DNA from: a virus
Strand: one strand, 5' to 3'
Length of the DNA stretch: 33,118 nt
IMG/VR virus record: IMGVR_UViG_3300042691_019772
Span: 1 to 33,118 of that record
The notes beneath the pieces were generated by a model. The model was not told the DNA's origin. It did no database searches and saw nothing but the letters and a program-made list of their open reading frames with translations. Each line of letters starts with the position of its first letter. The stretch's first letter is position 1. A program made the position numbers and the translations under genes. Positions 16,665 to 23,414 of the stretch are shown in pieces.

Positions 16665-16682
16665 TAACTCTCAATATAAATT

Positions 16683-16717
16683 AAAAAGGATATCAGAAAT
16701 GGTATCCTTTTTTTTTT
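16683..16717 (+). terminator. Rho-independent terminator after tail tube gene
   Basis: AAAAAGGATATCA pairs with TGGTATCC plus T's around a GAAA tetraloop (one T-G wobble), followed by an unbroken T run to 16717. It separates the tube gene from the moron unit. Confidence 0.93.
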
Positions 16718-16738
16718 GCAAAATATTTTCGAAAAGAC

Positions 16739-16769
16739 TTGTTTTTTTCAAATTTTTTTATTACCTTTA
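16739..16769 (+). promoter_or_regulatory. Bacteroidetes-type promoter of the moron gene
   Basis: TTG at 16739-16741 and TACCTTTA at 16762-16769, 20 nt apart, match the Bacteroidetes housekeeping promoter (TTG, ~19-21 nt, TAnnTTTG) with one mismatch at the last base. No late-type motif is present here. The predicted transcript start is near 16775, leaving a ~37-nt leader before the ATG. Confidence 0.65.
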
Positions 16770-16811
16770 CTATGTAATAAGAGATGAGAGATAACCCTAA
16801 CCCCCTAAAAT

Positions 16812-17090
16812 ATGAACGATTTTGATTTCTTCACCGTCAACGCTTCCTCTAACCGAATCACTTCTCTAATGAAACTTCCAAATGTAAAGCGAGAGAATAT
16901 CGAACATAGAGTACACTATGGTAGTGGTAAGTTTCCTACTCACATCTATAAAGTAACCCTTGGTTTTTACGATGTGATGGAGTTCGGACACTTCGGAGCT
17001 AGAGAACGAGCCAATAAACATATAGAGGCTCTATTGGCTACAAAGCCTGATAATGTGATACTGAGTACTAAATTCTATCCTGTGGATTAA
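16812..17090 (+). CDS. Moron-like small protein of unknown function
   Basis: 92 residues, not recognised. It starts MNDFDFFTVNASSNRITSL and has alternating beta-like strands (HIYKVTLGFYDVMEFG, NVILSTKFYPVD) and one helix (ARERANKHIEALLATK), a small alpha/beta fold. There is no membrane segment and no cysteine. It sits alone between the tube gene's terminator and its own terminator, behind a host-type promoter, inside an otherwise late structural block. That layout is the classic 'moron': an added gene expressed independently, often modifying the host. Codon choice also looks less AT-biased than in the flanking genes (CTC, ACC, GCC, GAG used freely), compatible with separate acquisition. Confidence 0.75.
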   Translation: MNDFDFFTVNASSNRITSLMKLPNVKRENIEHRVHYGSGKFPTHIYKVTLGFYDVMEFGHFGARERANKHIEALLATKPDNVILSTKFYPVD

Positions 17091-17116
17091 GAATATCTAA
17101 AATACAATATAATTTG

Positions 17117-17145
17117 AAAAGTGATTGAACCCAATCACTTTTTTT
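17117..17145 (+). terminator. Rho-independent terminator after the moron gene
   Basis: AAAAGTGATTG / CAATCACTTTT, a perfect stem with an AACC loop, followed by T's to 17145. It closes the 16739-17145 unit. Confidence 0.93.
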
Positions 17146-17154
17146 ATTTTTTAA

Positions 17155-17164
17155 AAAGTTTATA
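17155..17164 (+). promoter_or_regulatory. Late-type motif (degenerate, AAAGTTTATA) before gene at 17194
   Basis: Eight of ten bases match AATATTTATA, and it ends 29 nt before the ATG. It restarts late transcription after the moron terminator. Confidence 0.4.
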
Positions 17165-17193
17165 TATATCTATATACAAAACAAAGTTTTATT

Positions 17194-17955
17194 ATGCAAG
17201 AACAAAAATACGATTTTCCAACGGAGGTTATTGATTTACCATCACAAGGTTTATGTTATCCAGAAGGTCACCCATTATCAAAGGGACAAATTACACTCAA
17301 ATATATGACCGCAAAAGAGGAAGATATCCTTTCTTCTCAAAACCTAATTAAAAAGGGTATTGTATTAGATAAGTTATTGGAATCAGTTGTAGTGGATGTA
17401 TCAATTGATGATTTGGTAATCGGTGATAAAAATGCAATTTTTTTAGCTACTAGAATATTAGGTTATGGGCCAAGCTATGGAGTAGAAGTAACCGACCCGT
17501 TTAGTGGAGAAAAACAAACAGTTGACATTAATTTAGGTGAGGTAAAGACAAAAGAAATTGATTATTCAAAACTAAGAAGAGATAATAAATATGAATTTTC
17601 TCTACCATCAGATGGAACTAAAGTTAAGTTTAAACTATTAACTCATAAAGATGAACAAAGTATAACATCTGAAATTCAGGCATTAGATAAATTATCAAAA
17701 GGTAATAACCCATCTGATGTTACCACTAGATTGAGGCACATGCTATTAGAAGTTAATGGTAATACTGATAGAGCATTTATTAATAAATGGGTGAATAATA
17801 GTTTTAAAGCACAGGATAGTAGAGCATTAAGAAATTATGTAAAAGAAATTTCTCCTGATTTAGATTTAAAATTCACTTTTGTATCAGATGTAACTGGTGA
17901 GACGGAGGCGCTAGATATCCCATTTGGGATTAACTTTTTTTACCCTTCCAACTAA
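17194..17955 (+). CDS. gp26-like baseplate hub/assembly protein, upstream frame of an overlapping pair
   Basis: 253 residues. EVIDLPSQGLCYPEGHPLSKGQITLKYMTAKEEDIL at about 12-48 is the signature start of the T4 baseplate family that includes gp26 ('LPSkG..Y....G.i.lk..t..eEd.L'), followed by LDKLLESVV, DLVIGDKNAIFLATRILGYGPSY and a C-terminal helical region. In T4 the relatives are needed for hub assembly. It is the second gene upstream of the small pre-tape-measure gene, the position where tail-assembly chaperones sit in other phages. The last 41 nt overlap another open frame at a run of seven T's (17935-17941), so part of the product may be a longer frameshifted fusion. Confidence 0.75.
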   Translation: MQEQKYDFPTEVIDLPSQGLCYPEGHPLSKGQITLKYMTAKEEDILSSQNLIKKGIVLDKLLESVVVDVSIDDLVIGDKNAIFLATRILGYGPSYGVEVTDPFSGEKQTVDINLGEVKTKEIDYSKLRRDNKYEFSLPSDGTKVKFKLLTHKDEQSITSEIQALDKLSKGNNPSDVTTRLRHMLLEVNGNTDRAFINKWVNNSFKAQDSRALRNYVKEISPDLDLKFTFVSDVTGETEALDIPFGINFFYPSN

Positions 17956-18166
17956 TTATTCCGCACAACTACATGAAGAGTTGTGGAGTATGGTTCAATT
18001 CGGTAATGGATTTACTTGGAGAGATGTTTACACAATGCCAATGCATTGGAGAAGATTCTATCTTAAAAAATTAATTGAATTAAAAAAGAAGGAAAAGGAT
18101 GAAGTAGATAAAGTTAAGAGATCTAGAGCACCATCTATATCCGGTAGTAAAGTCAGAAGAAGATAA
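17924..18166 (+). CDS. Second frame of gp26-like pair; probable frameshift extension (gp51-like?)
   Basis: The frame is open from 17915 to 18166 and gives about 80 residues: FFTLPTNYSAQLHEELWSMVQFGNGFTWRDVYTMPMHWRRFYLKKLIELKKK, then a basic tail. The pattern of a helix, then 'F.W..V..MP...R.FYLKKL', recalls small baseplate assembly factors such as T4 gp51. It has no ATG near its start, unlike every other gene in the window; only TTG (17924) or ATA (17915) is available, the latter 6 nt after a GGAGG at 17904-17908. Phe codons at the T7 run allow a +1 slip from the upstream gene (TTT TTT T then ACC), giving a ~325-residue fusion. Which route is used cannot be read. Confidence 0.65.
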   Translation: MGLTFFTLPTNYSAQLHEELWSMVQFGNGFTWRDVYTMPMHWRRFYLKKLIELKKKEKDEVDKVKRSRAPSISGSKVRRR

Positions 18167-18190
18167 GGGGATTTTTCCCCTTATTTTTTT
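18163..18190 (+). terminator. Rho-independent terminator after the overlapping pair
   Basis: ATAAGGGG / CCCCTTAT stem with an ATTTTT loop, followed by T's to 18190. The stop codon of the upstream frame lies in the stem. It could also reduce read-through into the tape-measure unit. Confidence 0.9.
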
Positions 18191-18195
18191 ATTAC

Positions 18196-18205
18196 AATAT
18201 TTATA
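18196..18205 (+). promoter_or_regulatory. Late-type motif AATATTTATA before gene at 18227
   Basis: Perfect copy ending 21 nt before the ATG. It begins the long tape-measure/baseplate unit, which continues without a visible terminator. Confidence 0.55.
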
Positions 18206-18226
18206 TTCGTATAATAAGAACCTAAA

Positions 18227-18442
18227 ATGAAAAATAATAAATCATTAAAAAACGAAGGATTGTTTTCTATGGCTGATAGATTTGTAGCAGATTTTTTTGA
18301 CCATTTAAAAAGAGGTGCAACTGATCAAATGATTAAAAAAGCTGAGAAAGCTAAACTACCCCCTCCCGTTGTTCAAAAATTAATAGATATAGATAGAGAA
18401 GTTAAAGAGCTGGAAAAGTCTCTTAAAAAATATGAAAAATAA
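18227..18442 (+). CDS. Small helical protein before the tape measure
   Basis: 71 residues, not recognised by name. It is almost entirely helical in pattern: SMADRFVADFFDHLKRGATDQMIKKAEKAKLPPPVVQKLIDIDREVKELEKSLKKYEK, given here in outline, with a PPP kink near residue 46 and a coiled-coil C-terminus. It is the first gene of the unit and lies 8 nt before the tape measure. A role in tape-measure folding or initiator assembly is suggested by position and size only. Confidence 0.6.
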   Translation: MKNNKSLKNEGLFSMADRFVADFFDHLKRGATDQMIKKAEKAKLPPPVVQKLIDIDREVKELEKSLKKYEK

Positions 18443-18450
18443 TTAAGAAG

Positions 18451-21126
18451 ATGGCAGATTTTTCAAAAATGAATTACAAAGAGTTGATTCAGCAATCAAA
18501 AGAATTGAGAGCTGAAGAAGAGGCTCGACTTGCCATTTTACGAGAAAACAATAACGTATCTGCTCAAGAACTTCAAGAGATAATAAAAAAAGATGCGGTA
18601 TTACAAAATATTAAGGTCAAGCAGGCGGATGCCGTTAAATATTTAAAAATCCAAAGAGATACCCAAAAGGTTATCACCGATGATTTAGTACGACAAGAAG
18701 CATCGTTAAAAAGTATTTCAGCTGAATTAGCTCCTATTGCAGCATTAGATAGAAAAAGATTAGATTTACAAAAAGCACAATCAAACATAAGTGTAGAGGT
18801 AGCGGAATCGTATAATAGTATTGCTGAAAAAAGTCAACAATTAGCAGCTTTAACAAAAGAAGATAGTGTAGGTAGAGCGATTTTAAAAGATCAAATTGAT
18901 GCGGAGATAAAAGATTTAGAATCGAAGGGTGGAATTGATAAGGAAATACTAGAAAATCTTAAAGAGCAGAGAAAACTCGCGGATAATATTTCCTCATTAT
19001 CGGCGGAAGAAAGGGATATATTAACTGAACAAATAAGAGCATACGATTCAATGAAAAAAACCATTAGAGGTACATTGGATACTATTCGTATGACACTTCA
19101 AACACCACAGGCAATGATTGTTGGTGCTTCAGTAGCAGCAGGAAAGTTTGTAGGAGCAATGGCTGATGTAAATAGACAGACTGGTATGTTTATGGCATCA
19201 ACTGCTGGATTATCTTTTGTTTTTGATGATGCAGCCGGAACATTATCACAAATGGCAAAATTAAGTGGTGATGTAAATAAGGCAACATTTATGGCCCAAC
19301 TTAATACTAATGTTTTAGCAACAAGTATGGGTATTGGAGGAGAAGAGGCCGCTACATTAGTAAACGCTTTTGGTAATTTATCTGGCCAATCAATGGAAAC
19401 CGGAGAGAATATGGTTTCTGCTATGGGAGCAACTGCGAGAATGAAAGGTGTACTACCTTCTCAAGCTATGAAAGATATGGCAGCCGCAACCGAAGCGATG
19501 GCAGTGTACTCAAAAGGAACAGGTGAAAATTTTGCAAATGCTGCGATTCAAGCTGCACAATTAGGTATATCAGTTGCAGATACTTCTAAGATGGCGGATA
19601 CTTTATTGGATTTTGAAACCTCCATAGAAAAGGAATTGGAAGCAAGTGCGATGTTAGGTAAAAATATAAATCTTCAAAGAGCTAGGGAATTAGCTTATGC
19701 GGGAGATTTAGAAGGAATGACAAAAGAAATTCTTAATCAAGTTGGTGAATTTCCAGATGACCCATATCAACAAAAAGCATTAGCAGATGCATTAGGCATA
19801 GGTGTAGCTGAATTAAAACAAATGGTTGCAAACCAGGAAAACCTTAATACATCAACCGGAAAACTGGAACAAACTTATGGTATGGTAAATGACTATATGA
19901 GAGCCATAGGTGATAAGTTTGGTGGGCCTATTGCAAGTGGTGTAACATTTTTCGTAGGAGAGTTGATTAGAGCCAAACTTACTGCAATGGCTATGAATGG
20001 AACAAGTATGTTTGGTGGATTGGGTGAAACATTTGGAAAATTAGGGGATAAATTCAAATCTATTTTTAGTGGAGCTGGTGGTGCAACTGATGCAGTTGAA
20101 AAAAGTATATCTGAGAAAGCTACTGAAACTATACAGGATAAAGCATCTGAAAAAGCAGAAGATTTTGTAGATAATAAAATGGATTCAGTTGTGAATCCGG
20201 AAGAGGCTACCACTTCCATAAATTCTGATAGAACTATGGGTGATAAGCTAAAAGATTTAGCTAAAGGTTTAAAAGCTATGGGTAATGCAAAAGTATTATT
20301 TGGTGCTTTGAATTTAATCCCAACTGCAATAGGATTTGCAGCAATGGTAGTGGGAATTCCTTCTTTGATAGCAATAGGTGCTTTTGGAACAAACGCTGGC
20401 TTAGGGCTAACCGAATTGGGTAAAGGATTAAGTAAGATGGGAAGTGGAAAAGCATTAATGGGTTCAATTGTATTATTACTTGCCGCAACGGGATTTGCTT
20501 TAATGACTGCTGGTATAATCGGTTTAGCAGGAATTGCACTTTTAGGAGCGGCCGCTGGTGGCGGGTTAATCGCATTAGGAGCAGGATTGGCATCATTTGG
20601 TGCAACTGCGGGAACTGTGGGGTGGTTAGGAGTGGCAGTAATTCTCGCATTAGCAGGAGCCTTTACATTATTTACATTTGGATTAAGTTTATTAGCACCA
20701 TTAGTTCAGGCAATTGGAAATGTAATTGTAGGTGTAATTGGGGCAATAGCAGGCGGCATTTCAGCTATTATAGGTAGTATCACAACTATGATGGCTACTT
20801 TATTACCATTATTAAATGTGGAATCGGCATTGGGAGTAATTGGATTAGCAGCGGGGTTCATGTCGTTATCATTGGCATTGATGATGTTTGCGCAAGCAGG
20901 AATAATGGCATTACCTGCTTTGGCAGCAGTTGGAGCTTTTGCAGCAGTAGGTGGTGGGGATTTGATGACCAGTTTACTTGGTGGAGGTAAAGAAGAAGGT
21001 GGAGTTATAGATGAAATAAAAGGATTAAGAGCAGATTTAAATGCCGGTAAAATAGCAGTTTATATGGACGGTAATTTAGTTACATCAAAGGTAGCAAACG
21101 TTGCATCTAAAAACCCAGTAACATAA
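18451..21126 (+). CDS. Tail tape measure protein
   Basis: 891 residues. The first ~215 are long coiled coils (KELRAEEEARLAILREN.., LDRKRLDLQKAQSNI..). Residues about 225-500 hold Gly/Ala/Met-rich helices (MAKLSGDVNKATFMAQL, AAATEAMAVYSKGTGENF, ALGIGVAEL) typical of tape-measure 'TP901-like' domains. A charged spacer follows at about 545-610. Residues about 615-835 are a chain of strongly hydrophobic segments (IPTAIGFAAMVVGIPSLIAIG; LLLAATGFALMTAGIIGLAG; GNVIVGVIGAIAGGISAIIG) able to enter the host membrane during DNA delivery. The C-terminal ~35 residues (DEIKGLRADLNAGKIAVYMDGNLV) are a conserved ending seen in such proteins. The protein sets tail length and is ejected at infection. Placement between tube/chaperone genes and baseplate genes fits. 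Confidence 0.9.
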   Translation: MADFSKMNYKELIQQSKELRAEEEARLAILRENNNVSAQELQEIIKKDAVLQNIKVKQADAVKYLKIQRDTQKVITDDLVRQEASLKSISAELAPIAALDRKRLDLQKAQSNISVEVAESYNSIAEKSQQLAALTKEDSVGRAILKDQIDAEIKDLESKGGIDKEILENLKEQRKLADNISSLSAEERDILTEQIRAYDSMKKTIRGTLDTIRMTLQTPQAMIVGASVAAGKFVGAMADVNRQTGMFMASTAGLSFVFDDAAGTLSQMAKLSGDVNKATFMAQLNTNVLATSMGIGGEEAATLVNAFGNLSGQSMETGENMVSAMGATARMKGVLPSQAMKDMAAATEAMAVYSKGTGENFANAAIQAAQLGISVADTSKMADTLLDFETSIEKELEASAMLGKNINLQRARELAYAGDLEGMTKEILNQVGEFPDDPYQQKALADALGIGVAELKQMVANQENLNTSTGKLEQTYGMVNDYMRAIGDKFGGPIASGVTFFVGELIRAKLTAMAMNGTSMFGGLGETFGKLGDKFKSIFSGAGGATDAVEKSISEKATETIQDKASEKAEDFVDNKMDSVVNPEEATTSINSDRTMGDKLKDLAKGLKAMGNAKVLFGALNLIPTAIGFAAMVVGIPSLIAIGAFGTNAGLGLTELGKGLSKMGSGKALMGSIVLLLAATGFALMTAGIIGLAGIALLGAAAGGGLIALGAGLASFGATAGTVGWLGVAVILALAGAFTLFTFGLSLLAPLVQAIGNVIVGVIGAIAGGISAIIGSITTMMATLLPLLNVESALGVIGLAAGFMSLSLALMMFAQAGIMALPALAAVGAFAAVGGGDLMTSLLGGGKEEGGVIDEIKGLRADLNAGKIAVYMDGNLVTSKVANVASKNPVT

Positions 21127-21132
21127 TAGAAA

Positions 21133-23133
21133 ATGCCAACAATATTAGAATTATTTAATTCTTCAAAAGAGAGAAAACAAATACCACAAAATAAGCCAAC
21201 AACTTATATTGCGGATACTGGGCAATTTCTTATTGATAGAGAAAACAAATTGGGGAATTCATTAGAAAAAAGATTTGACCCTTTAACTGAAACTGCATTA
21301 GAACAGGAGTTAAGTGGTTTGAGGCCTATGAGATTGGTAAATGCGCCAACATTATATGGGACTGAAATTATTAGAATTACCACACAAAAGACATCTGATG
21401 TAGATGCGATGAAACTTTCCAAAAATCCTAATCAGCAAATCAGTTTAGGAAAGATAGGAAGATTTATAGAAAAAGGTGTAAACTTTGTAAATAAAACATT
21501 AGGTATTCCTCAAAATGTATTTCCAACTTATGTAATCAATACAAAAGAATTTAAGGAGGGTAGAACTCCTAATAAGATGATTGTGTTAGGCGATATAAGA
21601 AAAGATGCTAGAGGGACTGCATTGGGAAGATTTTTAAAAGAAACTGGAGCAGGAACTCCTTCACAATTGGCTAAACAATCATTTGGAAAGGGGATAAACT
21701 TAGCTAAAACTGCTTTTAGAACAGTTCTATTAGGAGATAGAATGATACCCGTAACATCTGGTAGTTTAGACAATTTTGTTCAAAAATACTATTATCCGAA
21801 AGAAGACCAATTCACAGGTACATATACCTATTCGATGAAAGATTTAACCATCGGGGATGCAAAACAATCATTCGATATTTCAAAGGTATCACCTGTATTT
21901 GGGTTAGATAGAACTGCTAATGGAAACTTATTTGGTACACCTAGAAGGTTTGCAAATAGAGAAGTGGTGTATGGATTTCAGCTATCGGATGGAACTCGTC
22001 ATCAGAAAAAAGGTGAGCCAACCATCGATAAGCTAATACAATATAATTCATTTAATGCCACATACTCACAGGAAAATCCCGAAACTGCTGTAAGTGGTAG
22101 TTTAAAAACAAATCCTATTTTAGAATTCATCAAACCAAAATCATTGCAAAGAGCAAATTGGAAAAAAGATAGATATTCAACTGATACCACATCTAAAACT
22201 TATCATAATGGTACTGAAACCGTTTATAGTAACAAATTAGAAGGTCGTAGAGGTTTATTTAAAGATAGGGATATTCTAAATCAAACTGGTAGAATGGCCG
22301 CTGGAGAAGTTGCTAGTCTAAAATATAATGGGAAAACATTAGATGAAGTAGATTTAATACCATTGAAGTTTCAAAGAGTGAATGATAATGCTGTTGTATT
22401 TTTTCGTTCAATTATAAGTGGATTTAGTGAGCAGTTTTCTCCATCTTGGGAAAGTAGTAGAATGCTAGGTTCTCCATTTAACTTTTACAACTACACTTCA
22501 GTTGAAAGAAAATTGACATTCAATATGAAATTATATGCAATGTCTCAGGCTGAATTAGTTATGATGTGGAGAAGAATAGAATTTTTAGCACATTGTGCGT
22601 ATCCATATCAATATAATCAAGGTATTATTGAACCAACATTATTGTATTTTACATTAGGTAGTGTATATAATAAAAAAGCATGTTTTTTGGATAGTTTATC
22701 TTATACAATTGAAGATTCGGAAAATCTTTGGGAAATTGGAGGGGGATTATTAAAAACAAAAGACGGCACTTTTGAAAATACATTTAATAACGTATTCTAT
22801 GCTACTCAGCAAAATGGACAAGAAAATTCAAGAGAAAATGGAGTTGGTGCAACTACATCGGAAAGTAAATTAAGTGTAGCTCAATCATCAACTGGCGTGT
22901 ATAACACAAAGGCTGATAGAATTAAAGAAGGTGAAACTACCATTTACAACAAAAATTTAAAGGTCACAAATTTAGAAGAATTTAATAGGGAAACAAGAGT
23001 AAGTCAGGGTAATTACAATATGGATCAATACAAACTTCCTAAGTTTTTAAACGCTTCGGTGGGATTAACATTTATTGAAACAAAGAATACTACTGATTAC
23101 AACCTTTATGGGTACGGTAAAAAAATTGAATAA
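21133..23133 (+). CDS. Baseplate protein, candidate tail-tube initiator/junction component
   Basis: 666 residues. The N-terminal ~390 residues have no recognisable signature and contain Lys/Asn-rich linkers. Residues about 405-540 form the most conserved-looking part: DLIPLKFQRVNDNAVVFFRSII, FNFYNYTSVERKLTFNMKLYAMSQAELVMMWRRIEFLAHCAYP, FTLGSVYNKKACFLDSLSYTIED. This 'F..KLYA.S..EL..MW.RI.fL....YP' pattern occurs in tube-like baseplate proteins that carry the LysM-like neighbour, compatible with the T4 gp48/gp54 class, though it is about twice their size. The ~130-residue C-terminal extension is polar. It overlaps the next gene by one base. The exact T4 equivalent is uncertain. Confidence 0.6.
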   Translation: MPTILELFNSSKERKQIPQNKPTTYIADTGQFLIDRENKLGNSLEKRFDPLTETALEQELSGLRPMRLVNAPTLYGTEIIRITTQKTSDVDAMKLSKNPNQQISLGKIGRFIEKGVNFVNKTLGIPQNVFPTYVINTKEFKEGRTPNKMIVLGDIRKDARGTALGRFLKETGAGTPSQLAKQSFGKGINLAKTAFRTVLLGDRMIPVTSGSLDNFVQKYYYPKEDQFTGTYTYSMKDLTIGDAKQSFDISKVSPVFGLDRTANGNLFGTPRRFANREVVYGFQLSDGTRHQKKGEPTIDKLIQYNSFNATYSQENPETAVSGSLKTNPILEFIKPKSLQRANWKKDRYSTDTTSKTYHNGTETVYSNKLEGRRGLFKDRDILNQTGRMAAGEVASLKYNGKTLDEVDLIPLKFQRVNDNAVVFFRSIISGFSEQFSPSWESSRMLGSPFNFYNYTSVERKLTFNMKLYAMSQAELVMMWRRIEFLAHCAYPYQYNQGIIEPTLLYFTLGSVYNKKACFLDSLSYTIEDSENLWEIGGGLLKTKDGTFENTFNNVFYATQQNGQENSRENGVGATTSESKLSVAQSSTGVYNTKADRIKEGETTIYNKNLKVTNLEEFNRETRVSQGNYNMDQYKLPKFLNASVGLTFIETKNTTDYNLYGYGKKIE

Positions 23134-23414
23134 TGAGATATAATACTAAGAATACTAAAAGATTGGCGGATGGTAAAAAAGTATTAAAGAGTTCAATACT
23201 AAAAACCATACCAAAAAAGGATGATGATATATATATTATTACACAAGAAACTGATAGATTGGATTTATTAGCTCATCAGTTCTATGGTGATAGCACTCTT
23301 TGGTGGATTATTGCAAATGCTAATAATTTAAACGGTGTAAATATCGGATTAGATTCAGGGATACAATTAAGGATTCCTAAAAATAAATTTGATGTATTAA
23401 ATAATTTATACTAA
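23133..23414 (+). CDS. LysM-like baseplate protein (gp53/gpX type)
   Basis: 93 residues. Residues about 35-83 read DIYIITQETDRLDLLAHQFYGDSTLWWIIANANNLN...LDSGIQLRIPKN. This is the LysM-like phage pattern (D.L..lA..fYGd..lWw.Ia.aN.l....l..G..L.IP) found in P2 gpX and in the C-terminal part of T4 gp53, which clamps baseplate wedge or hub parts together rather than binding peptidoglycan. A basic ~30-residue N-terminal extension precedes it. The start codon shares a base with the preceding stop (TAATG) and the stop shares one with the next start, so three baseplate genes are translationally coupled. Confidence 0.72.
   Translation: MRYNTKNTKRLADGKKVLKSSILKTIPKKDDDIYIITQETDRLDLLAHQFYGDSTLWWIIANANNLNGVNIGLDSGIQLRIPKNKFDVLNNLY

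Noticed and set aside
2372-18205. Reading AATATTTATA copies as minus-strand T4 late promoters (TATAAATA)
   Set aside because: No minus-strand genes exist, and the copies sit at the 5' ends of plus-strand units; antisense promoters at every unit are less likely than a plus-strand element.
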